A stretch of DNA of 40,093 nt, taken from the NCBI GenBank assembly GCA_937920545.1, contig CAKZUG010000039.1, positions 1 to 40,093 of the forward strand. Reading direction: 5' to 3'. The translations under genes were made by a program, and so were the position numbers. Source of the DNA: an uncultured Saccharophagus sp. (GTDB lineage: Bacteria > Pseudomonadota > Gammaproteobacteria > Pseudomonadales > Cellvibrionaceae). How positions within the stretch are numbered: the stretch's first letter is position 1; the number at the start of each line of letters is the position of its first letter. The notes beneath the pieces were generated by a model that did no database searches, was not told the origin of the DNA, and worked only from the letters and a program-made list of their open reading frames with translations. Below are positions 1-9,123 of this stretch, in pieces.

Positions 1-111
1 TCCTCTATTTTTTTAGATAAATGCCTGTATGACATTATATTGCCTAACGTAAACATCTTCGAGATTACCCCTAACTTTTTGGCTAATACATTTTCAATTA
101 AGGCCATAAAA

Positions 112-2013
112 ATGAACATTACACGTTTTATTTATATTCGCACGCTACCTCACTACCTATTTATTTCAATTATGTTTTTGATGACTTCTGTTGCTTCTTT
201 AGCTTATGCCCAGCCTAAGCTAGAAAAAGAGGTTAGCATTACGCATAACGCGCTTTATTTCGCAGGGAAAAAAGTGTCAACAAACTTCAAAAATAATCAG
301 TCCAAGCCTTACAATTATCGTTTTGGGCCACAGATATCGGCCCACGGCGATGCTATAAAAAAGCATAAGAATTTTATTTTTACCACTTGGTATAAAGGCG
401 GCCGCCTTAACCGTAATGTGATGTTGTCACGTTATAATTTAATAACTGGTGTACTTAAGACGATTCAATTCCCGCATAAGCATACAGGTTTAAGAGATAG
501 CTGGTGGATTGGAGAGTCACATAATTTTATTTCTGTTGGCGTGAGCCCAAAGAATGGTTCGATTCATTTACTGTATGATATGCATGCTTATAGAAATGAG
601 GGGATAAAAAGAAATGACTATTTTAGATATTCCTATTCGGTAAAAGATGCTGCGACTGTTGCAGATAAAGATTTTAAATTGAATTTATTTGTTCGTGAAA
701 AAGAGCATGATTACACTCATGTTAGCCTTAATGGTAAAGCTGACCCTGAGCAATTTGAGTCGTTAACGTATCCTCGGTTTTTCTTAAACGATAATAATGA
801 TCTTTTTATGCATATGCGTAGAGGCGGTAATGATAATGGTGCATACGTATTCTCTCAATATAATGCAAAAACGTCTAAATGGAATAAGCTCACTCAGCTC
901 AACAATATCAATGCTAAGAGAAAAGGGTTGAATCATAATTGGGGCTTGTATGGCAGTGTGAAGTACGTAAACGGCAAGTTGCGTACGGCATTCCAAGTAC
1001 GTATGGGAAATCAAAACGATAAGTTTAAGTATCAAAACGGCATCTATTACGCATATTCAGATGATCAAAGTGGTCGTTCACAGTGGAAAGATTATAAGGG
1101 TGATAAATTTACTATTCCTTACACCAATCCATCTATTATTAAATTACTTGAGCCGGGAGATTTTGTTTCAGGCAAAGGTAAAAGTAACGTCAATATTGTG
1201 GGCGGTTTTGATTGGACAGTAACAAATCGCGGTGATGTACATATTATTAGTCGTGTAGAAGACACTAAAAATAATAAAACCGTTCATCTTCATACGTATA
1301 AACCCAGTAATAGTGGCCGTTTTATTACGTCAACACGATTCAGTGGCGGTGAGCAAATATACACGGCGGGTAATAATGTATATATTATTGGTTTAAAAGA
1401 TAGCCGTCCGTTAGTGCAGCGTGCTGTGGGTGGTACTAATACGTTCGAGACAATATACGAAAGTAAAAGCGGAAGAAAATTCCGCCATGGTGTGCCTTAT
1501 ATTAATAACGGTAAACTTTATTACTACTTGCAGGAACATGACGAGCCATCAACATCGGTGTCTTTATATGTGCAAGTCATCGATTTAGCTTTACCTAATG
1601 GAAAAACAGTCAAGCGCACTCAATCATCAGGCAATGTTGGTCAGGGCTCTTCGGCTTCCGCTTCTGCTTCAGTAAGTAGCTCTCGAGGTGGCCAATTTAC
1701 GACGACTCGTATTATTAAAACGTCCTCAAGTGATGCGAAAAATTGTCATCAATACACAGGCCGAGCTCGTGTTGAATTAGATCTTACGCGTACTCGTTGT
1801 GTGGATATTTCGGTTGGCCTGTTTGGTAATATATTGCAAATTTCAGACAGCATTAAAAAATCATGTAATTTTCGTGGGAAGGTCAAAACGCTAGACGGCA
1901 GTGGCACAATGGTCGTTGATGAGAACATAGAGATTCGTTCAAATATGGCGGGTAAGCGTATCATTTTTGAACCCAGTAATGGGTGTCGAGCTGTGCAGAT
2001 ACGGGTGCGTTAA
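112..2013 (+). CDS. Secreted BNR-4 beta-propeller protein, candidate ulvan-type polysaccharide lyase (PL24/PL25-like)
   Basis: This is probably an extracellular lyase that cuts an acidic algal polysaccharide by beta-elimination; substrate is inferred. I start at the ATG at 112 (AAGG eight bases upstream), because it gives a good signal peptide of about 33 residues ending AYA; an in-frame ATG at 40 would add 24 residues before it. Residues about 35-500 carry BNR-4 signatures: SHNFISVGV followed by LLYDMH, and LTYPRFF followed by MHMRRGG. His137, His158, Tyr220 and Arg236 fit the conserved His/Tyr/Arg set of seven-bladed ulvan lyases. A Ser/Ala/Gly-rich linker (about 505-527) joins a C-terminal domain of about 106 residues with four Cys that I do not recognise. 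Such Ser linkers are typical of Saccharophagus-type secreted enzymes. The gene stands alone. A non-catalytic or sialidase-like propeller remains possible. Confidence 0.75.
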   Translation: MNITRFIYIRTLPHYLFISIMFLMTSVASLAYAQPKLEKEVSITHNALYFAGKKVSTNFKNNQSKPYNYRFGPQISAHGDAIKKHKNFIFTTWYKGGRLNRNVMLSRYNLITGVLKTIQFPHKHTGLRDSWWIGESHNFISVGVSPKNGSIHLLYDMHAYRNEGIKRNDYFRYSYSVKDAATVADKDFKLNLFVREKEHDYTHVSLNGKADPEQFESLTYPRFFLNDNNDLFMHMRRGGNDNGAYVFSQYNAKTSKWNKLTQLNNINAKRKGLNHNWGLYGSVKYVNGKLRTAFQVRMGNQNDKFKYQNGIYYAYSDDQSGRSQWKDYKGDKFTIPYTNPSIIKLLEPGDFVSGKGKSNVNIVGGFDWTVTNRGDVHIISRVEDTKNNKTVHLHTYKPSNSGRFITSTRFSGGEQIYTAGNNVYIIGLKDSRPLVQRAVGGTNTFETIYESKSGRKFRHGVPYINNGKLYYYLQEHDEPSTSVSLYVQVIDLALPNGKTVKRTQSSGNVGQGSSASASASVSSSRGGQFTTTRIIKTSSSDAKNCHQYTGRARVELDLTRTRCVDISVGLFGNILQISDSIKKSCNFRGKVKTLDGSGTMVVDENIEIRSNMAGKRIIFEPSNGCRAVQIRVR

Positions 2014-2090
2014 TAGTTGCTATTCATCAGTATAATCATACATGCCAGCGCTACATAGGCTGGCATCTTTCTTATCGTCAGGTGTATCTT

Positions 2091-2400
2091 GGGAACCTCT
2101 AATTCACCTCGCGGCATCTCTGGCTTTCAGAAAGTTTTCCTGTTTAGGCGGCTGAGAAAGGCGGGCTGGTTGCCCACCGAGCGAAGTCAACGCAGACAGT
2201 TTCCCTAGTACTTGAGAGTGGTACTTGAGCGCTTTCTGAAAGCCCCAAAGGGCGAGGTCTAGAGCAGTCACTTGCGTTATTATTTTGCCAAGGGCTACGG
2301 GTCTTTTTTGCTAAGAGCTACGGCCATTACCAAAAAAGACGCCTAGCCATTAACCGCTCTAGGTCACGCAGAGACGCTATGAGGTTAATCAGAGGCTCCC
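2091..2400. mobile_element. 310-bp non-coding element with 20-bp terminal inverted repeats (MITE-like)
   Basis: The left end GGGAACCTCTAATTCACCTC (2091-2110) and the reverse complement of the right end (2381-2400) match at 17 of 20 bases. No open frame of useful length lies inside. Two perfect internal inverted repeats are present: GGCTTTCAGAAAG (2122-2134) with its complement at 2232-2244, and GTCTTTTTTG (2301-2310) with its complement at 2331-2340. Flanking duplication is unclear; at most a TT lies on each side. A non-autonomous transposable element is the simplest reading. It fills most of the gap between the propeller gene and the thioredoxin gene. A structured RNA gene is the alternative. 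Confidence 0.6.
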
Positions 2401-2504
2401 TTGCACCCGGTTAATGATGAAGCGACACGTGGTAAGCCTGCGTTATGTGTTTTAACCAAATAGGATGAAAGCATGGCATAGTATTACTCTAGCCGTAAGT
2501 AGCC

Positions 2505-2990
2505 TTAAAGTTGTCTAATAAAATGCTCGGGTTGAAAGTTAACATTTAACCACCTCAAAACCTCACCGTCACTATTTAACACAAGCAGGCTAGGCGTGCC
2601 TTTTATGGTGTATTCTTGTGCGACTTGTTGCCCTTCTTCGCTGTCTATATCGATACGTGTATACACATAATCGCTGGTAATTTTTTGATTAACTTGCGGG
2701 TTGCTCAATACATCGTTATCCAGTTTACGGCACGGTGGGCACCAATAGGCAGCCACATTAAGTAGAACGGGTTTGTTTGCGTTGGCCGATTGCTGCAAGG
2801 CAGATCTTAGCGAAATACTGGGTAAGCCCGTTGCTGCTGCAGCACGTTTACCCAGATATGTACGGACTTCTTGGCTAATAAAATACGTTGCGGTAAAAAT
2901 AACGCCTAAAATAATCACGGCACGTATTTGCTTGGCGACATCAAATGTCGATTTTTGTGGTGTGGGCGCTGGCTGTTCAGGTGACTTCAT
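2505..2990 (-). CDS. Membrane-anchored thioredoxin-family protein
   Basis: A 161-residue thiol-disulfide protein. After a short Pro-rich cytoplasmic start, one hydrophobic segment (about residues 23-39) should anchor it in the inner membrane with the thioredoxin fold in the periplasm. The active site is WCPPC (Cys84 and Cys87) and the cis-proline loop is KGTPSLL. The Pro-Pro dipeptide between the cysteines and the context KPVLLNVAAYWCPPC resemble the periplasmic thioredoxin-like (thioredoxin_7 or DsbD-gamma type) group rather than cytoplasmic TrxA. Its redox partner cannot be read here. It is divergent from hisB, with about 140 bases between them that must hold both promoters. Confidence 0.8.
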   Translation of the reverse strand: MKSPEQPAPTPQKSTFDVAKQIRAVIILGVIFTATYFISQEVRTYLGKRAAAATGLPSISLRSALQQSANANKPVLLNVAAYWCPPCRKLDNDVLSNPQVNQKITSDYVYTRIDIDSEEGQQVAQEYTIKGTPSLLVLNSDGEVLRWLNVNFQPEHFIRQL

Positions 2991-3067
2991 AGGTTAACCT
3001 TATTTATAATCAGTAAGTGCAAGCGTGTAGTGTAACAGGCGCTCTAGTGTTTACGGGTTTATCTCGT

Positions 3068-3073
3068 TATAAT
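3068..3073 (+). promoter_or_regulatory. Candidate -10 box of the his operon promoter
   Basis: A perfect TATAAT lies 61 bases before the hisB start, in the gap between divergent genes. No good -35 hexamer is visible at the right spacing, so the call rests on the -10 box and location. Confidence 0.35.
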
Positions 3074-3133
3074 CTCTCGTCTCAAATAGGGCTCTTTACC
3101 TATTCGCTTTTCTTTATTTAACTGGATTCCACT

Positions 3134-3727
3134 ATGTCTGATCGTATTGCTGATGTAAGCCGTGACACGCTTGAAACGCAAATTTCTGTTGCGCTGAATT
3201 TAGATGGCCAAGGCCTGGGTAAGTTTGATACTGGTGTACCTTTTCTTGAGCATATGATGGATCAAATTGCCCGCCACGGTATGATTGATCTGGATATTAC
3301 CTGTAAAGGTGATACGCATATCGACGATCACCATAGTGTGGAAGATATCGGCATCACACTGGGTCAAGCTATTGCAGAGGCATTGGGTAGTAAGCGTGGT
3401 ATTCGTCGTTACGGTCATGCGTATGTCCCCTTAGATGAGGCATTATCGCGCGTGGTTATCGATTTTTCTGGTCGCCCTGGTTTAGTGATGAACATCCCTT
3501 TTACTCAAAAACGCATTGGGCAGTTTGATACTGAGTTGTTTTGGGAGTTTTTCCAAGGTTTTGTCAACCACGCGCAGGTGACATTGCATATCGACTGTTT
3601 GCGCGGTGCTAATGCGCATCACCAAATTGAAACCGTCTTTAAAGCGTTTGGTCGTGCGGTGCGTATGGCGCTAGAAGTCGATCCACGTATGGGCGATGCT
3701 ATGCCTTCGACTAAAGGCACGCTGTAA
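3134..3727 (+). CDS. hisB: Imidazoleglycerol-phosphate dehydratase
   Basis: Catalyses the dehydration of imidazole glycerol phosphate to imidazole acetol phosphate, the sixth step of histidine synthesis, in the cytoplasm. At 197 residues it is the monofunctional form; the N-terminal histidinol-phosphatase domain of the enterobacterial HisB is absent. The two metal-binding His motifs are clear: DDHHSVEDI near residue 60 and NAHHQIE near residue 160. The family signatures [13 protein letters not shown] and the C-terminal PSTKGTL are intact. It is the first gene of hisB-hisH-hisA-hisF, with 45 bases to hisH. The ATG has a weak TGGA site upstream. Confidence 0.97.
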   Translation: MSDRIADVSRDTLETQISVALNLDGQGLGKFDTGVPFLEHMMDQIARHGMIDLDITCKGDTHIDDHHSVEDIGITLGQAIAEALGSKRGIRRYGHAYVPLDEALSRVVIDFSGRPGLVMNIPFTQKRIGQFDTELFWEFFQGFVNHAQVTLHIDCLRGANAHHQIETVFKAFGRAVRMALEVDPRMGDAMPSTKGTL

Positions 3728-3772
3728 TCTTTTGCGTGTAATTTCTATACTAAGCATAAAACTGAGCACATC

Positions 3773-4444
3773 ATGTCAAACCAAACAATTGCCGTTATAG
3801 ATTACGGCATGGGTAACCTACACTCTGTTGCGAGTGCCCTTGAGCACGTTGCCCCCAGCACGAATATTATTGTGACATCCGATGTGAGCGCTATTTTAAG
3901 TGCCGATCGTGTGATTTTACCTGGCGTGGGTGCGATTGGTGATTGTATGGCCGAAATCCGCCGATTGGGCATCCCCGATATTATTCAGCAGCTCAATGCC
4001 AAAAATACACCGTTACTGGGTATTTGTGTGGGTATGCAGGCGTTAATGCACTCAAGTGAAGAGAGCGGCGGCACGCCTTGCCTTGATCTTATTGGTGGTC
4101 AAGTTAAAAGCTTTTCTCGCAATGCGGTTTTTGCTGTATCGCGTGATGAATCCTGTGATTCGATGGAGCGCCTAAAAGTGCCTCATATGGGGTGGAATCA
4201 AGTGCAACACAATAACGCACACCCTATGTGGGTTAATATCGAAAACAACAGTCGATTTTATTTTGTGCATAGCTATTACCTCGATTTGCAAGATAAAAGC
4301 GCGGGCGTGGGTCAGGCGCATTACGGCATCGATTTTACGGCTGCCGTTGCCTTTAAAAATATTTTTGCTGTGCAATTCCACCCAGAAAAAAGCCACTCAA
4401 ACGGGCTTCAGCTTCTTAAAAACTTCGTGAATTGGCAAGTCTAG
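3773..4444 (+). CDS. hisH: Imidazole glycerol phosphate synthase, glutaminase subunit
   Basis: Class I glutamine amidotransferase that releases ammonia from glutamine and passes it to HisF. The N-terminal [11 protein letters not shown], the oxyanion strand [10 protein letters not shown], the nucleophile elbow [10 protein letters not shown] (Cys near residue 84) and the His-Glu pair in VQFHPEKSH complete the triad. At 223 residues it is slightly longer than the usual 200-215; the extra residues sit around the [13 protein letters not shown] stretch before PHMGWN. It lies between hisB and hisA, 24 bases before hisA, consistent with one transcript. Confidence 0.96.
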   Translation: MSNQTIAVIDYGMGNLHSVASALEHVAPSTNIIVTSDVSAILSADRVILPGVGAIGDCMAEIRRLGIPDIIQQLNAKNTPLLGICVGMQALMHSSEESGGTPCLDLIGGQVKSFSRNAVFAVSRDESCDSMERLKVPHMGWNQVQHNNAHPMWVNIENNSRFYFVHSYYLDLQDKSAGVGQAHYGIDFTAAVAFKNIFAVQFHPEKSHSNGLQLLKNFVNWQV

Positions 4445-4468
4445 CTTGCCACAATAAGGTTCAAAAGC

Positions 4469-5206
4469 ATGATTATTATCCCCGCAATTGATTTAAAAGA
4501 CGGCGCCTGTGTGCGTTTAAGACAGGGTCTGATGGAAGACTCTACCGTATTTTCTGATGACCCCGCCGCTATGGCCAAGCAGTGGGTTGACCAAGGCGCA
4601 AAGCGCTTACATTTGGTTGACTTAAACGGCGCTTTTGCTGGTGAGCCCGTTAACGGTGATGTGGTCACAGAAATAGCCAAAGCGTACCCCGATTTACCCA
4701 TACAAATTGGCGGCGGTATTCGCGATCTTGCCACCATAGAATACTACCTAAATGCCGGCGTGAATTACGTCATTATTGGTACAAAGGCAGTCAAAGAGCC
4801 TAGCTTTGTTAAAGAGGCGTGCGACGCCTTTGCTGGTCATATTATTGTTGGCTTAGACGCTAAAGACGGTTTTGTAGCCACCGACGGTTGGGCTGAAGTG
4901 TCTCAAGTAAAAGCGACCGATTTGGCCAAGCAATTTGCAGGTGACGGCGTCAGTGAAATTGTTTACACCGATATTGCCCGCGATGGCATGATGCAGGGCG
5001 TCAATATTGAGGCCACAGTCGAGATGGCACGCGCTGGCGGTATTCCTGTTGTGGCATCGGGTGGTATTACCAATATGGATGATATTAAAGGCTTGATGGC
5101 CGTGGCGCATGAAGGTATTAGCGGTGCCATTACCGGCCGTGCTATTTACGAAGGCACGCTCAGCGTAGAAGAAGCACAAGCTTACTGCGATGCGTTTAGC
5201 GCATAG
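4469..5206 (+). CDS. hisA: Phosphoribosylformimino-5-aminoimidazole carboxamide ribotide isomerase
   Basis: TIM-barrel isomerase that opens the ribose of ProFAR to give PRFAR, the substrate of HisF/HisH. The N-terminal strand [10 protein letters not shown] carries the catalytic base Asp8, and the opposite-half strand [14 protein letters not shown] carries the catalytic acid. Phosphate-binding loops are IGGGIRD and VASGGI. The 245-residue length is standard. It is third in the his cluster, 32 bases before hisF; HisA and HisF show the expected shared half-barrel pattern. Confidence 0.97.
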   Translation: MIIIPAIDLKDGACVRLRQGLMEDSTVFSDDPAAMAKQWVDQGAKRLHLVDLNGAFAGEPVNGDVVTEIAKAYPDLPIQIGGGIRDLATIEYYLNAGVNYVIIGTKAVKEPSFVKEACDAFAGHIIVGLDAKDGFVATDGWAEVSQVKATDLAKQFAGDGVSEIVYTDIARDGMMQGVNIEATVEMARAGGIPVVASGGITNMDDIKGLMAVAHEGISGAITGRAIYEGTLSVEEAQAYCDAFSA

Positions 5207-5238
5207 TTTATTTAAAGATTATCGAGTAGGTTATCACT

Positions 5239-6012
5239 ATGCCATTAGCCAAACGAATTATTCCTTGTTTAGATGTTGATAAAGGCCGCGTTGTAAAAGG
5301 CGTGCAGTTTGTTGATATTCGTGATGCAGGCGACCCTGTTGAAGTTGCCAAAAAGTACAACGAGCAAGGCGCAGATGAAATTACCTTTTTAGATATCACT
5401 GCCAGCCACGAAGGCCGCGAGACAACCATTCATACCGTCGAAAAAATTGCGTCTCAAGTGTTTATTCCCTTAACCGTCGGGGGTGGTATTCGTACGCTAA
5501 ACGATATTCGTATGATGCTGAACGCGGGTGCAGATAAAGTGGGTATCAACTCGGCGGCAGTCACCAACCCTGAGTTTGTTAAAGAAGCGGCCAGTAAGTT
5601 TGGCTCGCAGTGTATTGTGGTTGCGATTGATGCTAAAAAAGTCAGCCAAGAAGGCGAGCCGCTAAAATGGGAAATCTTTACTCATGGTGGTCGCAAGCCG
5701 ACTGGTCTAGATGCGATTGAGTGGGCAAAGCGCATGACAGCTTATGGCGCAGGTGAAATACTGTTAACCAGTATGGATCAAGACGGCATGAAAAACGGTT
5801 TTGATCTTGCCTTAACGCGCGCTATTAGTGATGCGGTATCTGTGCCTGTTATTGCATCTGGTGGTGTGGGTAACTTGCAGCATTTGGTCGATGGTGTCAA
5901 ACAGGGGGGTGCCGATGCGGTACTAGCGGCGAGTATTTTTCATTTCGGTGAATTTACCGTACCCGAGGCAAAAGAATATATGGATAAGCAGGGTGTTGAA
6001 GTAAGGCTGTAG
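5239..6012 (+). CDS. hisF: Imidazole glycerol phosphate synthase, cyclase subunit
   Basis: TIM-barrel cyclase that uses ammonia from HisH to convert PRFAR to imidazole glycerol phosphate and AICAR. The N-terminal [15 protein letters not shown] contains the catalytic Asp11, and [13 protein letters not shown] contains the second catalytic Asp. Phosphate loops TVGGGIR and ASGGVGN are present, and 257 residues is the usual length. It is the last gene of the his operon and is followed about 80 bases later by a strong bidirectional terminator. hisI, hisE and the other his genes are not in this window. Confidence 0.97.
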   Translation: MPLAKRIIPCLDVDKGRVVKGVQFVDIRDAGDPVEVAKKYNEQGADEITFLDITASHEGRETTIHTVEKIASQVFIPLTVGGGIRTLNDIRMMLNAGADKVGINSAAVTNPEFVKEAASKFGSQCIVVAIDAKKVSQEGEPLKWEIFTHGGRKPTGLDAIEWAKRMTAYGAGEILLTSMDQDGMKNGFDLALTRAISDAVSVPVIASGGVGNLQHLVDGVKQGGADAVLAASIFHFGEFTVPEAKEYMDKQGVEVRL

Positions 6013-6093
6013 CTTTACTTTACTTTACTTACTCGCTATCTGCATTGTTAGAAAAAAGTGTGGGCGTTATGTTTTTTTACTTATGCCTGACCT

Positions 6094-6128
6094 ACAAAAA
6101 AGCCCGCTTAATAAGCGGGCTTTTTTGT
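6094..6128. terminator. Bidirectional intrinsic terminator after hisF
   Basis: Two 17-base arms (ACAAAAAAGCCCGCTTA and its complement) around a one-base centre form a GC-rich hairpin flanked by A and T runs. It sits between convergent hisF and the small DUF6316 gene and can serve both. Confidence 0.9.
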
Positions 6129-6153
6129 AAGAGATAAATATGAGATGAAAAAA

Positions 6154-6375
6154 TTAAGCTGCACTTTGCCTACATTGTTGAAGAGTGTGCTTTGCTTTTA
6201 AGTCAGCTTGACAGATGAATTCGATAAAATCGTTAACACCTTTTTCAGCTGCGCTGTAATTATCGAACGGGCCAATACTTACTTTTTCACGTGTTTTGTA
6301 ATACCAGTAATCGCCTTTTTGAAAAATTCTATCTGAGCGATCTGTTTTTAGTGATGTTTCGCCTAGTCTAAACAT
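6154..6375 (-). CDS. Small DUF6316-type protein
   Basis: A 73-residue cytoplasmic protein of unknown function. The start at 6375 is chosen because AAAGGA lies seven bases upstream; a longer frame reaches 6420 but lacks a site. The pattern FRLGE, then RSDRIFQKGDYWYYKTRE, then SIGPFDNYSAAEKGVNDFIEF is the signature I associate with DUF6316, small proteins of Pseudomonas and related marine bacteria. The GPF motif and aromatic residues suggest a compact beta-rich fold. It shares a terminator with hisF and has its own AT-rich upstream region (6376-6630). Confidence 0.7.
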   Translation of the reverse strand: MFRLGETSLKTDRSDRIFQKGDYWYYKTREKVSIGPFDNYSAAEKGVNDFIEFICQADLKAKHTLQQCRQSAA

Positions 6376-6573
6376 AATCAAATCCTTTGTTTGGTTTATA
6401 CATATGACCCTTATATGCATGTGTACTTAGATACATGACAAATAGCATAAAAATGCATTTTGCTATTTGCTCGTTATTTATGCTGTTATACGAGTCAAAA
6501 ATCGAATTGTCTATATATGCGCGGACATCTTACGCAATTACAATTGTATTCTAGTTTAAAAAATGATATGTGC

Positions 6574-6608
6574 AAAAAAATTCAATGAATTAAGTGACTA
6601 TTTCATTG
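6574..6608 (-). terminator. Weak terminator candidate after yibQ
   Basis: On the minus strand, CAATGAA (complement of 6602-6608) pairs with TTCATTG (complement of 6583-6589) and is followed by seven Ts. The stem is only seven AT-rich pairs, so it is weak. The rest of 6376-6630 is AT-rich and shows nothing else. Confidence 0.35.
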
Positions 6609-6630
6609 TTCTGTTCATAATAAAGTACAG

Positions 6631-7647
6631 TTAGTTCAGTAGTAGATTTACAGGTACGAGTTCAATATCGTCTAATACTAAAGTGTTAAGTCTTTCTTGG
6701 AGCACGGTGTATGTTTCCATATAGGGGTGTGCAATGCCAATAGCAAAACCTTGCTTTTTTGCTGTCGCAATTAGCGTATCTATTTGTACGTTAATGTCGC
6801 TTTCTTTTTTACTGTTGTCTAAAAAAACATCACGTTCGGCAAAGTGAAGCCCGACAGCATTGGCTGTAGCTAAACCAACTGTTTGAGCTGATGTGCGGCT
6901 ATCTATAAAGAAAAGGTCCCTTTTTTTAAGTTGATTGAATACCACACGCATTTTATCGCTCGATTGAGTGAATCGGCTACCACCATGATTATTTACCCCT
7001 TGCACGTGAGGAATATCAGCAAGCATGTTTCCTAACATGTTCTCTATTTCGGCATCTGTCATATTGGGGTGTATATTTTCTTCCCACTTACCATGGTTGC
7101 CAATAGTTGCCATAGGTGCGTGGAGCATAACGAGCTTATTATGTTGGTTGGCATGTAGAGCTAGCTTTTTTCCGTACGGGCTAAAAGGAATAAATGCGTA
7201 GCTAAGCGGATAAGGCATATTGATAAATTTTTGCCCTAACGTTTGGCCATAGCCAATATCGTCGATAATGATCGCTATTCTAGGTTTGGTGCTTTCTTTT
7301 TTGTGTGTGTTTATTGGGGGCAATGTGTGGTTATAGGGTTCAATAGCTTGCGGGTCGTTTGGCGGCTTGCTTGTAATTGTGCTTTTTGTCTCTGTGTCTG
7401 GTTCGGCGCTTTTCTCTGATTCTTGTGCTAATTCCGGCGCGGGTTCCAGTGGCGGGGGACTACTGTGGGGTAGATGTAACGTTTGAGTGATATTCGAGTG
7501 TGAATGATTGACTTCTGTAGGTTGTGGTGAGGTGTTAAGCAAGCTTTTTTGGGTATCCAGATACACTAAATAGCCCAAATACAGGCTCACAATAGATAGG
7601 ATCACGCACAATGAGCGTATGAAAAATGGGGCGGAGTGTGTTTGCAT
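6631..7647 (-). CDS. yibQ: Divergent polysaccharide deacetylase family protein (YibQ-like)
   Basis: A 338-residue envelope protein. A single hydrophobic segment near residues 10-28 acts as signal or anchor, followed by a Pro/Glu/Ser-rich spacer (about 45-120) and a C-terminal domain of the divergent polysaccharide deacetylase family (PF04748). Signatures are RIAIIIDDIGYG, PLSYAFIPFSPYG, VMLHAPMA and VNNHGGSRFT, with IDSRTSA and GIAHPYMET further on. The family is related to NodB deacetylases, but its activity is not established. It is the last gene of gpmI-envC-ctpA-yibQ, an arrangement seen in other gammaproteobacteria that suggests a cell-wall role. A perfect palindrome lies just upstream. 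Confidence 0.88.
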   Translation of the reverse strand: MQTHSAPFFIRSLCVILSIVSLYLGYLVYLDTQKSLLNTSPQPTEVNHSHSNITQTLHLPHSSPPPLEPAPELAQESEKSAEPDTETKSTITSKPPNDPQAIEPYNHTLPPINTHKKESTKPRIAIIIDDIGYGQTLGQKFINMPYPLSYAFIPFSPYGKKLALHANQHNKLVMLHAPMATIGNHGKWEENIHPNMTDAEIENMLGNMLADIPHVQGVNNHGGSRFTQSSDKMRVVFNQLKKRDLFFIDSRTSAQTVGLATANAVGLHFAERDVFLDNSKKESDINVQIDTLIATAKKQGFAIGIAHPYMETYTVLQERLNTLVLDDIELVPVNLLLN

Positions 7648-7661
7648 GCTATTAGCCGATC

Positions 7662-7684
7662 CCGCTTAGTGACTCACTAAGCGG
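7662..7684. repeat. Perfect 23-bp palindrome between ctpA and yibQ
   Basis: CCGCTTAGTGA and its complement are separated by one base. It lies 17 bases after the ctpA stop and 14 bases before the yibQ start, so the mRNA hairpin would touch the yibQ ribosome site. No T run follows, so it is not a classical terminator. Confidence 0.6.
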
Positions 7685-7701
7685 CTGTGTTGGATGACAA
7701 T

Positions 7702-9066
7702 TTAGTGTTGAGTGTGAGCTTGATGAGAGCGGTTATATAAATGTAATCCTCGCAAAATATTAACTGCCTCATATAGCTGGTTATCTCGCTGTAGCGTCGC
7801 ATTGTTTTCGATAATAGTTTGAAGCGATGAATCATTACCTGATGTTTTATTGTTGGTGAGGTGACCACTTAAATCGGCTTCAGTAATACGTTTTTGTACT
7901 TCTAACGGAATAATTTGTGCCGGCTCAACCACTATATCTGGCTGTATGCCTTCGGCCTGTATTGAGCGGCCAAGGGGGGTGAAATAACGAGATGTGGTTA
8001 TTTTAATCGCTCGCTCAGGGGTGATTTCAATTGATTTTTGCACCGAGCCTTTACCAAAGCTCTGTTCACCTAAAATAATCGCTCGCTTATGGTCTTGTAA
8101 TGCCCCTGCCACAATCTCTGACGCTGATGCTGACCCGCCATTAATAAGTACGACAATAGGAATACCTGAAAACTGTTCGCCAGGCGTTGCGAAAAATTGA
8201 TTATTGGCCTCTTTGATACGGCCTTCTGTATAAACAATAAGATCTTCATTAATAAATACATCAGCTACTTCAATCGAAGCCATCAGTACGCCACCGGGGT
8301 TGTTGCGTAAGTCTAAAATGACGCCGTGTAAATCGGTATTGATGGCACGTATTTTTTCTATTTCATTCTTTAGATCTTTACCTGTATTAACCTGAAATTG
8401 TGAAATACGAAAATAACCAAAGTGTTGATCTATAACGTCGGAGCGTACGCTGCGCACTTTGATAATATCGCGCACAATATCGACATCAAATGGGTTTTTT
8501 ACGCCTTCACGGGTAATGGTCAGTGTGATTTTAGTGCCTACATCACCGCGCATTTTCTCTATGGCTTTACCAATGTTATTGTTTTTAATCGGCGAGCCAT
8601 CAATTTTAATCACAAGGTCGCCCGCTTTAATACCCGCTTTTTGTGCTGGGGTATCATCAATAGGTGAAATGATTTTTATAAAACCGTTTTGTGTGCCTAT
8701 TTCAACACCTAGGCCGCCAAACTCACCGCTTGTGAGTTTTTTTAAATCGTCATAAGAGTTTTTGTTTAGGTAGGAGGAGTGCGGATCAAGCTCATCTAGC
8801 ATGCCTTTAATGGCATATTCAAGCAATGTGCGGTCGTCAATCTCATCAATATAGGAGGTGCGGATCAGCTCAAATGCGCGAGTAAAAACACGTAAGTCTT
8901 CTAGCGGTAAAACACTGATTGTTTCAGGTGGTTTAGGTGTGGCTTGTTCAGAAGATAATTCTGTATGGCTTGTTTGTGCATGGCTCATGCAAGCTGCGCT
9001 AAAAAATGTTGTGACAGCACTAATTTTTATTAGGCTTTGAGGTAAATGTTTTAATAAGGAAAGCAA
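7702..9066 (-). CDS. ctpA: Carboxy-terminal processing protease (S41 family)
   Basis: Periplasmic serine protease that trims envelope proteins; in Pseudomonas CtpA degrades cell-wall hydrolases together with a partner lipoprotein. An N-terminal export signal (about 30 residues) is followed by a helical region, a PDZ domain (about 115-190, GLGVEIGTQNG to the TLTITREG strand) and the S41 core with LDLRNNPGG. The catalytic Ser is in NGGSASASEI (near 314) and the Lys in SFGKGSVQ (near 339), 25 residues apart as in Prc. I choose TTG at 9066 because GGAG sits six bases upstream; a TTG at 9078 is the alternative. It lies between envC and yibQ in the same operon. Confidence 0.93.
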   Translation of the reverse strand: MLSLLKHLPQSLIKISAVTTFFSAACMSHAQTSHTELSSEQATPKPPETISVLPLEDLRVFTRAFELIRTSYIDEIDDRTLLEYAIKGMLDELDPHSSYLNKNSYDDLKKLTSGEFGGLGVEIGTQNGFIKIISPIDDTPAQKAGIKAGDLVIKIDGSPIKNNNIGKAIEKMRGDVGTKITLTITREGVKNPFDVDIVRDIIKVRSVRSDVIDQHFGYFRISQFQVNTGKDLKNEIEKIRAINTDLHGVILDLRNNPGGVLMASIEVADVFINEDLIVYTEGRIKEANNQFFATPGEQFSGIPIVVLINGGSASASEIVAGALQDHKRAIILGEQSFGKGSVQKSIEITPERAIKITTSRYFTPLGRSIQAEGIQPDIVVEPAQIIPLEVQKRITEADLSGHLTNNKTSGNDSSLQTIIENNATLQRDNQLYEAVNILRGLHLYNRSHQAHTQH

Positions 9067-9123
9067 TGTTGGCTCCAAGTAGGCACATATGGCAGGTTGG
9101 TAATAATATTGTTGCAGTGACGT

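Noticed and set aside
8422-8755. Two plus-strand frames opposite ctpA
   Set aside because: They are antisense to the PDZ and S41 domains of ctpA and show no protein features.
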